From the NCBI GenBank assembly GCA_025782575.1, contig JALGYY010000017.1, positions 299,892-363,891 on the forward strand: DNA of 64,000 bases. Direction: 5' to 3'. The DNA is from a bacterium (lineage in GTDB: Bacteria > Orphanbacterota > Orphanbacteria > Orphanbacterales > Orphanbacteraceae). Below, piece by piece: positions 9,189 through 16,517 of this stretch. The translations under genes were made by a program, and so were the position numbers. Every line of letters begins with the position of its first letter. Within the stretch, counting starts at the first letter, position 1. Below the pieces are notes generated by a model, which was given only the letters and a program-made list of their open reading frames with translations, ran no database searches and was not told the origin of the DNA.

Positions 9189-10010
9189 ATGAAAATCCCC
9201 ACACCAATAGCCATTCTGGGAGTCGGAAATATTGGCGGCGCCCTCGCCCGGGGCCTCGTCTCCCGGGGTGGGATCGCGGCCGACAAGATCTACGTTACTC
9301 GCCGCACCGAAACGCTGCTCGGCCAGTTCTCAAAAGAGGGCTTTCGGACGAGCACTGAAAACGGCCCGGCCGTCAAGGCATCCAAAATCATAGTTCTGGC
9401 TGTGGGGCCCTCCCAACTCGACGAGTTGCTTCAGGAGATCGCTCCGGATGTTATCGCCGCAGACCATCTGGTGGTATCCATCGTATCCGGAGCCTCGATT
9501 GCCAGCATTCGCGCCTTTCTCCCTGCCGGGGTGGAGATCGTTCGGGCTATGCCCAATACTGCCATCGCGCTCGGCGAATCGATGACGTGTGTGGCCGGCG
9601 AATCGTCCGAGGTCGAGGGGCTGAGCGCCACACACGCCCTTTTTCAGACAGTGGGGAAAACGCTCCCGATCGCTGAAGAACAGATGACAGCCGCAACAGC
9701 CCTTTGTGCATGTGGAATCGCATTTTTTCTTCGAGCGATTCGGGCCGCCTCCCAGGGTGGAATCGAGATCGGGTTTCACTCGGAAGAAGCGTATACCATG
9801 GCCAGCCAGACCGCTCGAGGCGCAGCCTCCCTCCTGCTCGAGATGGAGAGTCATCCCGAGTCCGAGATCGACCGGGTGACGACGCCTCTCGGATGCACGA
9901 TTTCGGGGTTGAACGAGATGGAGCATCGCGGTTTCAGTTCAGCGCTGATCAAGGGAATTGTCCGGTCTGCGGAGAAGGCGGGCCAGCTTTATTTACCGGA
10001 ATCGGATTGA
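9189..10010 (+). CDS. proC: Pyrroline-5-carboxylate reductase
   Basis: 273 residues. Last step of proline synthesis: NAD(P)H-dependent reduction of 1-pyrroline-5-carboxylate. The Rossmann motif IAILGVGNIGGALARGL is at the N-terminus, VRAMPNTA in the middle, and the family signature region LGCTISGLNEMEHRGFSSAL near the C-terminus. The signature usually reads TPGGTT-GL, so this copy is slightly divergent (PLGCTISGL). Start ATG at 9189 follows TGGAGGATCGT. lepB follows 87 bp downstream on the same strand. Confidence 0.93.
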   Translation: MKIPTPIAILGVGNIGGALARGLVSRGGIAADKIYVTRRTETLLGQFSKEGFRTSTENGPAVKASKIIVLAVGPSQLDELLQEIAPDVIAADHLVVSIVSGASIASIRAFLPAGVEIVRAMPNTAIALGESMTCVAGESSEVEGLSATHALFQTVGKTLPIAEEQMTAATALCACGIAFFLRAIRAASQGGIEIGFHSEEAYTMASQTARGAASLLLEMESHPESEIDRVTTPLGCTISGLNEMEHRGFSSALIKGIVRSAEKAGQLYLPESD

Positions 10011-10097
10011 CATGGAACCTGAATCGCCCATCCGGCGTAGAGAGTGCAGGCTCCCCGAGACGGATCAGGGGGCGGAAAACCCGAAGGAGCTGTCACC

Positions 10098-10736
10098 ATG
10101 AGCGAAAACGAAATCACGGAAGCCCAGGGTTCCTCCGGCTCTGACCATCTCCGCCGCCGCCCCGGCAGGCTCTGGAATCGTGCCAAAGATATCGTCTTTA
10201 TGGTAGTGGCCGTGCTCTTTCTCCGCACGTTTGTGGTCCAGGCGTATCAGATCCCATCCGGTTCCATGGAGAATACGCTTCTCGTCGGTGATTTCCTGAT
10301 CGCCAACAAGATGATCTACGGACCGCACATTCCGTTCACGAACCTCAAGCTAATGGGACGCATGCCGAAGGGGGGTGACATTGTCATCTTTCGTTCGCCG
10401 GCGGATGACAAGGACTACATTAAGAGGTGCATTGCTACACCCGGAGAGACTGTCGAGATCCGGGACAACAGAGTCTTCATCGACGGTGTGCTCCTCGACG
10501 AATCCTATGTCGCGTTCAAGGGGTTCGCCCCTCCCCAGGCTGACTACGGCCCTATCGTAGTCCCTGAGAAAAATATCTTCGTACTGGGCGATAACCGGAA
10601 TCGGAGCTACGACAGCCGCTTCTGGGGAACTGTGGATGAAAAACTCCTCCGCGGGAAAGCTGAAGTGATTCACTGGTCCTGGGACAAGGACGAAAAACGC
10701 CCGCGTATCAGTCGAGTGGGAGATCTCGTTCGATAG
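10098..10736 (+). CDS. lepB: Signal peptidase I
   Basis: 212 residues. Membrane serine protease that removes signal peptides from exported proteins. One transmembrane segment (IVFMVVAVLFLRTFVVQAY) precedes the catalytic serine in IPSGSMENTLLVGD. The general-base lysine is in DYIKRCIATPGETVEI, and the box E motif GDNRNRSYDSRFWG is complete. ATG at 10098 follows AAGGAGCTGTCACC and is better placed than the upstream frame extension. The many exported proteins in this window would be its substrates. Confidence 0.95.
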   Translation: MSENEITEAQGSSGSDHLRRRPGRLWNRAKDIVFMVVAVLFLRTFVVQAYQIPSGSMENTLLVGDFLIANKMIYGPHIPFTNLKLMGRMPKGGDIVIFRSPADDKDYIKRCIATPGETVEIRDNRVFIDGVLLDESYVAFKGFAPPQADYGPIVVPEKNIFVLGDNRNRSYDSRFWGTVDEKLLRGKAEVIHWSWDKDEKRPRISRVGDLVR

Positions 10737-10787
10737 TACGGCACAATTCCGTCCGCCGATCATGAGAGAGCGGGGACAACGCAGAAC

Positions 10788-12110
10788 TCACCTGACCACA
10801 CGGAACTGATCGATCACTTCTCCATCCTTGTCGATTGCCAGTGCAACGACCTGACTTAAACTCATGAAGAACTGCGTGTAGTGGTAGGTTTTCTCTCCTC
10901 GCGCGATCCAACGTTCATCCAGATCGGGGAAAGATCGAAATCGCTGACTCCCACCGCCCCCTCCTGAGACAACGAAGATCGTCCCTTCATCCCTGTCGAA
11001 TCGCCGATCATTCCCGGCTGAGACGCTCTCGGCCGAGCGGCTCGCCGGATTCCGAAAATCCTCCGGATCGTCGATCCTGATCGGCCAGCTTCTCTGGTAG
11101 TCATGCTCATGGCCGGTCAGGACGAAGTCCACTCTTCGGCCCGCCTCTTTTTGCCCATCCCGGAGCATGGCCATCAAACCGCAGTGGCTCTTATGGTACG
11201 ACGTGCTGAGAGGAGGATGATGCATCATCACGAATACCCACGCTTCCTCCGGTGACCGGGCCAGCTCCCGCACGAACCACCGGTATTGCGGATTGTTCCG
11301 TTCCTCGAGATTCAATTCATCAACATTCCGATAACGATTCTTCTCGCTTACTTTACGGCCGTCGCTGCACCCCTCGTCCCGGCGAGCCCCATGAATGTTG
11401 GAATCGAGGACAATCACCCAGGCATCGCCCCATCGAAAAGAGTAGTAACGCCCCTCATGATCGACCGGCCTGTTGAAATCGGTTCCAGGTAGACGAAAGA
11501 CATCGAGGTAAGGAGCTGCGTCCTCCGTCCGGATATCATGATTCCCGATGCAGGGGTAAAATGGAGCGCGCCGCAACAAGCCGCGATACATGTCGAAGAA
11601 GTCCTCGTCGTATCCTTCCCGCTGGCCGGATGGGTAGATCACGTCCCCGGAATGAAGAACGAAGTCGGCGTCGACATCGTCCATTAGTTCCGCGATTGCC
11701 TTCTGCCCTGAACTGCCGGACCCGGTATCACCGAAGAATAGAAAGGTCGCCGGACCCGCACGGGGGGCCGCAAAAAAATCGACCCCCCCGTCCTGGATGG
11801 GCCGACCGTCAGGATCGAGAAGGATCCCCTCGATCCGCTGTCCGGGAATCAACCCTCGCAGAGTGATCGCGGTCCGGGACCGCCATTTGTCATCGACCCA
11901 GGTCGATTCCGCCTGCGTGGTAAATCTTGTAGGAACACTCTCGCCGACAAGCTCCAGGGTCAGTTGGTGAGCATCCTCACCTTCCCACAGAATGACTGCG
12001 CTCGACTCGGTCACCGCCTGGATATAGGGGCCGAATTCGGGGTGGCTACGTGCGGGAGTCTGGGCTGCGGTTAAGCACAGGAGCACCGCCACCGACAATG
12101 GTCGGATCAT
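10788..12110 (-). CDS. Exported purple-acid-phosphatase-type metallophosphoesterase
   Basis: 440 residues with a signal peptide (about residues 1-21, ending AQTPARS). A fibronectin-like N-terminal domain (about 25-115) precedes a calcineurin-type catalytic domain. All five metal-binding blocks are present: FFGDTG (127-130), GDVIYPSG, GNHD (189-192), FVMMHHPP and GHEHDYQRS. This matches bimetallic purple acid phosphatases that cleave phosphate esters outside the cytoplasm. It starts at the ATG at 12110, overlapping the upstream TPR lipoprotein stop as ATGA. It is the last gene of a five-gene coupled unit that also encodes an exported kinase-like protein. Confidence 0.88.
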   Translation of the reverse strand: MIRPLSVAVLLCLTAAQTPARSHPEFGPYIQAVTESSAVILWEGEDAHQLTLELVGESVPTRFTTQAESTWVDDKWRSRTAITLRGLIPGQRIEGILLDPDGRPIQDGGVDFFAAPRAGPATFLFFGDTGSGSSGQKAIAELMDDVDADFVLHSGDVIYPSGQREGYDEDFFDMYRGLLRRAPFYPCIGNHDIRTEDAAPYLDVFRLPGTDFNRPVDHEGRYYSFRWGDAWVIVLDSNIHGARRDEGCSDGRKVSEKNRYRNVDELNLEERNNPQYRWFVRELARSPEEAWVFVMMHHPPLSTSYHKSHCGLMAMLRDGQKEAGRRVDFVLTGHEHDYQRSWPIRIDDPEDFRNPASRSAESVSAGNDRRFDRDEGTIFVVSGGGGGSQRFRSFPDLDERWIARGEKTYHYTQFFMSLSQVVALAIDKDGEVIDQFRVVR

Positions 12111-13069
12111 TCGATGTCGACTTCCCACAGCAGGAGTAACTCGGCGAGACGGTCCTGCACCGCCGCCGGGCCTGCCTGCTGCCAGGCGCGGCAGCGATCG
12201 GTAAAACGAAACAGGGGATCCGGGGATGCGAGAGACTCGGCAAGGCTCTCAAAGACTTCAACTTCCTCCAGGGGGACCAGCAGCGCGTAGCGGTGGATTT
12301 GATCGGCCGCTTCCTCCATATCCTTCCTCCGAAGTGCCAGTATGGCGAGACCCCATCGGGGCTCGGGCCAGTTCCGGTTGCGATTCAGGATCTCACGGAA
12401 AAGCCTTTCCGCTTCGAGGTCTTGGCCGAGATGGAGTCGGCAATCAGCGAAGCGGAGTCGAACGCCGTCATCACTTCCCCGGGGAAATTCTCTTCTTTCC
12501 AATTCAGTGAGGGCGTCTTCGTATCGTCCCCGTCCTCGGAGGAGATCCACGAGAGCGAGCCTGTAATCCGAATTGTCCGGCTCGCTGTCGAGTGCTTTCT
12601 TGAAGCTTGCCTCCGCTTCCCAAAAAGATCCTCTCTTCTCCGAGAAGAGACCGAGAAGATACGCGGCCAGCGGGGTATCCCCTGCGCCATGGCGGCGCGC
12701 ATCGAGTATGTTTCGCTCCGCCCGCTCATAGTCACCAAGTTCATAGTAGAGACGGCCGAGACCGAGATAAGCGGGACCATAAGTCGAGTCGAGCACTACC
12801 GCCCGCCGAAACTGCTCCTCCGCACCGTCCGAATAACCGGTCTCGGTGAAGATCCTCCCCAGGCCGTACCGAGCGGGGGCGTAATACGGGTCTGTATCGA
12901 GGATACCGTTGAACATTCCCATCGCGTAGGAGTATTTGCCGTCGTCCAATAGGCGGAACCCTTCCTTCATGGAAGCATCTTTGTCCAGCGGAGGAGCGCC
13001 TCCGAGGAGAGCGCACCCCCCAAGAACAAATGCGGATAGAGCACAAAATGTGAGTCGAATCACGCGCAT
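12107..13069 (-). CDS. TPR-repeat lipoprotein
   Basis: 320 residues. The N-terminus MRVIRLTFCALSAFVLGGC is a lipoprotein signal with lipobox LGGC. The rest is tandem tetratricopeptide repeats, for example YAPARYGLGRIFTETG, YGPAYLGLGRLYYELGDYER and WEAEASFKKALDSEP. Such proteins scaffold complexes at a membrane. The start ATG at 13069 overlaps the upstream stop as TGATG, and its own stop overlaps the phosphatase start as ATGA, so translation is coupled on both sides. A longer frame from 13096 is possible but spoils the signal peptide. The specific partner is unknown; the neighbours suggest the exported kinase-like protein or phosphatase. Confidence 0.85.
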   Translation of the reverse strand: MRVIRLTFCALSAFVLGGCALLGGAPPLDKDASMKEGFRLLDDGKYSYAMGMFNGILDTDPYYAPARYGLGRIFTETGYSDGAEEQFRRAVVLDSTYGPAYLGLGRLYYELGDYERAERNILDARRHGAGDTPLAAYLLGLFSEKRGSFWEAEASFKKALDSEPDNSDYRLALVDLLRGRGRYEDALTELERREFPRGSDDGVRLRFADCRLHLGQDLEAERLFREILNRNRNWPEPRWGLAILALRRKDMEEAADQIHRYALLVPLEEVEVFESLAESLASPDPLFRFTDRCRAWQQAGPAAVQDRLAELLLLWEVDIE

Positions 13070-13266
13070 CAGAACAGATACCTTCTCACGAACCATGACA
13101 ACACCAGAAGTCCGATCAGGAGAAAGAGCACTCTCCCGCGGCCGAATCGAAATGATGCCAGAACACCGGAACTACTGGGGAGCATCTCACTGCAATAGAT
13201 GCAACGAAGGTTCTCTTCGGGTGATTTCTTCCCGCAGTTCGGACATTTCTGGAACTCCTCCATCAT
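13069..13266 (-). CDS. Small zinc-ribbon protein with one transmembrane helix
   Basis: 65 residues. The N-terminal part has two CxxC pairs, CPNCGKKSPEENLRCIYC, a classic zinc ribbon. The C-terminus ends with one hydrophobic helix (VLFLLIGLLVLSWFV) and a basic RRYLF tail, so the ribbon probably faces the cytoplasm. The start (13266, or 13263) overlaps the stop of the upstream kinase-like gene, and its stop overlaps the lipoprotein start. Zinc ribbons of this kind occur in many unrelated small proteins, so no function is assigned. Confidence 0.75.
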   Translation of the reverse strand: MMEEFQKCPNCGKKSPEENLRCIYCSEMLPSSSGVLASFRFGRGRVLFLLIGLLVLSWFVRRYLF

Positions 13267-14960
13267 CGATCCACGGCAATCAAACGGGTGCTCTTCCTCG
13301 CCACGTATGCTGTAACAGATCCCTGCCACCCGCGGCCCCGATCCAGATCGACTTCGAAGGCAATATATGGGTACTCCTTTTCCGACTGACTCTTGAGCAT
13401 CCGAATCGCCTCGGGGGTCTCCATCGGGAACGATGTCTCATCGAGAATCATCCACGGGGACCATCCCCTCGCCTTCCGATCGTCAGTGACCGCCGAAAAC
13501 CGCGCCCGATATCGGGGCGTCACGCCGGGAAACGTGTTTCGTTCGGCGGCCAGATCTCTCCAGTGGAGAGCATCACTTTCGATTCGGAAAAAATCGATCG
13601 GCGTCACTCGATCGAACCAACGCCGGGCGATCTTGTCCCGCCGCTCCATGAGAACACGAGCCACATACTCTTCCGCTTGATGATCCCTATATCCTGCAGC
13701 TGCACAGATCGCACGGATATGTTCGTCGCTGAAAGCGGTTACGATCTTCGTCGCCCAATAACCGTCCCGATCTGTAAGATTGACAAACGCCGAGTTCGGG
13801 ACCTGGGATTCAAAATCTTCCGGCTCAAACAGGCGGGACTCCCAGTAACCGACTTCAGGAAGTTCATCCATCAACTTGAATTTACGCCAGTCAGCTTCGT
13901 AGAGGCCGAGCGATAGTGTCTTCCCAATGAAAGCCGCAAAATCAAATCCGTATTCCCAGCCATTTTTGGGCGTCGGCCCCCGTCCTCCGGCCCCGATGGT
14001 ACTTGCAAAGTCGATCAAATAGTGCTTTACAAACGAAACACCGTCTTCCTGTATGAAAATATCGAGTGAATTGTGTTGCTTGGTATCGAAGTGATTCAAC
14101 CATGCGGCAAAAACCCGCAATCCCCTGAGCTCGCGCCGGTGCTCATGTTTGACCCTGTCATTCGGGTCATCATGTCGGCGGCCCTTGTAGTCGAACGGGC
14201 CGATCGGGGCCCCCGGAAGAAATCTGCTCGAAATCGCTAACCACCGTCCGTCGGGGAGTCTGTCCACGTTATTGAGAATCATGTCGAGATCGCCGGCGGT
14301 CATCGGTCTCTTCTTCCCGCCTCTTTCTTTGATGCGGGCGCTCTCACCGACCACGAGCCGGCTTCGCTCGAAGATCACCGTACCATCTTCCGGCACGTTA
14401 TAACCGATGGCATGAAAGATCCGGCTGGAAATCACTCCCGCGGCCGTTGTCATACCCAGAAAGCCAGGCACATCGAACTTGATGAGATAGACGTTCCCTT
14501 TGGCGTCTCTAATATTGAACCCGGGAGTAACTCCTTCGGTCTTGGCACTGACCACGGTCCAGACTCCCGACCGATCAGGCCCCTGACCTGTCCCTATCCC
14601 TCGAGCGACCTCTTCAGGTGTCATGGGATAGAGGCCGATCCGATTAGTAAACCAGGTGGAGTTCGGAACCTCGTCGAGGACATTTACGTTGGACGCTGTC
14701 GGAACGTGATTCCCGCCGAAGAGGCTCCCCACGCGACGAACGGCGCGCCCCGGACTCGTCGCGCGAATAAGCGGTCGCTTGATCGACGCATTCACACCGT
14801 CCCAGACCAGGTTGGGCTCACGCTCAGCAGGCTTAGAAGATACGAAGCCCCGGTCGTCATCGTACCAGACGACGGGAGCATCCGTGAGCCGATCGCGCGC
14901 CGATGAGTCGCTTGCGACCAGGAAGACCGCCAGAAGAATCACGAAAGATTTACACCGCAT
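13263..14960 (-). CDS. Exported protein with kinase-fold-like motifs, unknown function
   Basis: 565 residues with a signal peptide (FVILLAVFLVASDSSA, cleavage near residue 21). No family is recognised with certainty. The middle resembles a protein/lipid kinase core: K161 in a NVYLIKFD strand, H290-x-D292-x-K294-x-x-N297 in a catalytic-loop-like NHFDTKQHNSLD, and D317 in YLIDFAS, 20 residues on, like a DFG loop. That spacing and order fit the kinase superfamily (compare HipA, CotH, Fam20-type secreted kinases). An N-terminal domain of about 140 residues and a C-terminal domain of about 200 residues are unassigned. It follows the barrel gene by 17 bp and overlaps the zinc-ribbon gene (ATGA). 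Confidence 0.7.
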   Translation of the reverse strand: MRCKSFVILLAVFLVASDSSARDRLTDAPVVWYDDDRGFVSSKPAEREPNLVWDGVNASIKRPLIRATSPGRAVRRVGSLFGGNHVPTASNVNVLDEVPNSTWFTNRIGLYPMTPEEVARGIGTGQGPDRSGVWTVVSAKTEGVTPGFNIRDAKGNVYLIKFDVPGFLGMTTAAGVISSRIFHAIGYNVPEDGTVIFERSRLVVGESARIKERGGKKRPMTAGDLDMILNNVDRLPDGRWLAISSRFLPGAPIGPFDYKGRRHDDPNDRVKHEHRRELRGLRVFAAWLNHFDTKQHNSLDIFIQEDGVSFVKHYLIDFASTIGAGGRGPTPKNGWEYGFDFAAFIGKTLSLGLYEADWRKFKLMDELPEVGYWESRLFEPEDFESQVPNSAFVNLTDRDGYWATKIVTAFSDEHIRAICAAAGYRDHQAEEYVARVLMERRDKIARRWFDRVTPIDFFRIESDALHWRDLAAERNTFPGVTPRYRARFSAVTDDRKARGWSPWMILDETSFPMETPEAIRMLKSQSEKEYPYIAFEVDLDRGRGWQGSVTAYVARKSTRLIAVDR

Positions 14961-14977
14961 GGATCACAAGCATTCTC

Positions 14978-16393
14978 CTACCGCGTAGGAATCGGGTTTC
15001 GGCCATGGTACAGCCCGCTCTTCGCATACTGGAAGATCTGATCCCCTCGAAGCCGAAACACCCACTCTTCCGCGCTTCTCGCGATCTCGAATCTCCCGCC
15101 GAAACCGCTCTCATCAATCCACCGGAAGCCGCCACCGACAGAATTGCGAAGATTATCGGATTTGATTTCATTGAATTCGCCGAACACCTGGCCAGCCTCG
15201 GCGAAGAGATAGGCGTCGACGCCGGAGCCCTCCACTGTCCTCTCAGCGAAAACCGGCCAGCGGTATTCCGCGGACAGAGCCGTCATCCCACGATCATGCC
15301 AGCGGAAATCACGGAAACCCCGAATGATATCCGGTTCATCATTCGTCATGAGCCGCTGGAACGGTATGTTCGAGCGATCATCCGCTTCGATCCAGGAAAC
15401 ATATCCGCGGAGCGCCAGGGAACGTGAGGTGAGCCAGAGAGGCAGAAACTGCTGAGCCTCTACCCGAAACGTCCAGAAGTCTTCGTTGTCCCCATCTCTG
15501 TCCTGGAAGTACGTGGCGGCAATACGCCTCGCTCCGCCTCCATCGGGGCGTCCGGTTTCCTCGATAGTATTGTGGGCAAGGCTGAGCGAATATCCGACCC
15601 CGTCTGTCCGTCCGCCAAGACCGGGAAGACTAACGGCCCCGGATGCCCCACCCCCCCGATCATACACTTCCGAAATCCTGGGCTCTTCCTCGTCACGTGG
15701 ATCAAAGGCTCCGACCCCGGAATAGATAATCCCGAGATCACTGGTGAGAGCGAACATCCAGTCCCGTTGCCAGGAGATCCCTCCCCAACCGATCTCCTGT
15801 GTCCAGAACGTCTCGTCATCTTCGCTCGTTTCCGGCCCTATACCGAAAAAGCGGGCATCGGGCCGGCGGCGATAGCCACCTCCCAGTTCGATTCGATTGC
15901 CCGGCAGAGGAGTGAGTCTGATACCGAACGTCGCTTTTGACGTCTCCCGGTTAGTGACTTTCCCGGTGATTTTCATCCGATTCCGATCGTCACCCGTCTT
16001 GCTGCTCATCGAGATTCCGTAGCCCTGAAGTCCACCGGCGAGCAGGAAAAAGCGAGTATGGAACGGACCGATTCGGGGACGAGTGACAGCCCGGTAGTAA
16101 TATCTGAGCTCTGCGCTCTCGGCAACGAGGATTGTCGCCCCCTTGGCGCCTTCGAAAAACAGGTAGATCGGTGCATAGGCGATCCGGTAGGGAACATTCA
16201 GTGTCTTTTCCCAGAGAGGGACGGGGCGCTGTTCGAAATGGGCGGAGGTGGAATCAGACGGGCCCGGAATCACCCCCCAGTAGCTTACCGCTCCTGTTAC
16301 TTCCTTGTCATGCGCCGAGTCCGAATCGGCAACAGCCGACGGAACTGTTGGCAAGAGAAAGAGGAGCAAAAGAACGAGCGATGAATACTTCAA
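14978..16393 (-). CDS. Omp85/BamA-like outer-membrane beta-barrel protein
   Basis: 471 residues with a signal peptide (MKYSSLVLLLLFLLPTVPSAVA). The body is rich in alternating aromatic/polar strands. A DIIRGFRDFRWHDRGM segment near residue 375 matches the conserved RGF loop of Omp85 barrels, followed by LSAEYRWPVF and a VDAYLFAEAGQVF strand as in BamA/TamA C-terminal barrels. There are no recognisable POTRA domains; only about 100 residues precede the barrel. It opens the coupled operon running down to 10788 and may export or anchor the products of that operon. The last residues are not the usual terminal aromatic, which is odd for a barrel. Confidence 0.75.
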   Translation of the reverse strand: MKYSSLVLLLLFLLPTVPSAVADSDSAHDKEVTGAVSYWGVIPGPSDSTSAHFEQRPVPLWEKTLNVPYRIAYAPIYLFFEGAKGATILVAESAELRYYYRAVTRPRIGPFHTRFFLLAGGLQGYGISMSSKTGDDRNRMKITGKVTNRETSKATFGIRLTPLPGNRIELGGGYRRRPDARFFGIGPETSEDDETFWTQEIGWGGISWQRDWMFALTSDLGIIYSGVGAFDPRDEEEPRISEVYDRGGGASGAVSLPGLGGRTDGVGYSLSLAHNTIEETGRPDGGGARRIAATYFQDRDGDNEDFWTFRVEAQQFLPLWLTSRSLALRGYVSWIEADDRSNIPFQRLMTNDEPDIIRGFRDFRWHDRGMTALSAEYRWPVFAERTVEGSGVDAYLFAEAGQVFGEFNEIKSDNLRNSVGGGFRWIDESGFGGRFEIARSAEEWVFRLRGDQIFQYAKSGLYHGRNPIPTR

Positions 16394-16517
16394 GAAAACT
16401 GCTCTCTCCGCGCACGAATCGTTTCAGTGTGGGAACAGACTCTTATCGCCTGATCGATGGTGTCGCAACTCGGGGAAAACCATAGCCGCGACAGGAGAGG
16501 AAGTCAATCCTGATTGG

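Noticed and set aside
12936-13916. 326-codon plus-strand frame opposite the TPR lipoprotein and kinase-like genes
   Set aside because: It spans the junction of coupled minus-strand genes and has no family motif or ribosome binding site.
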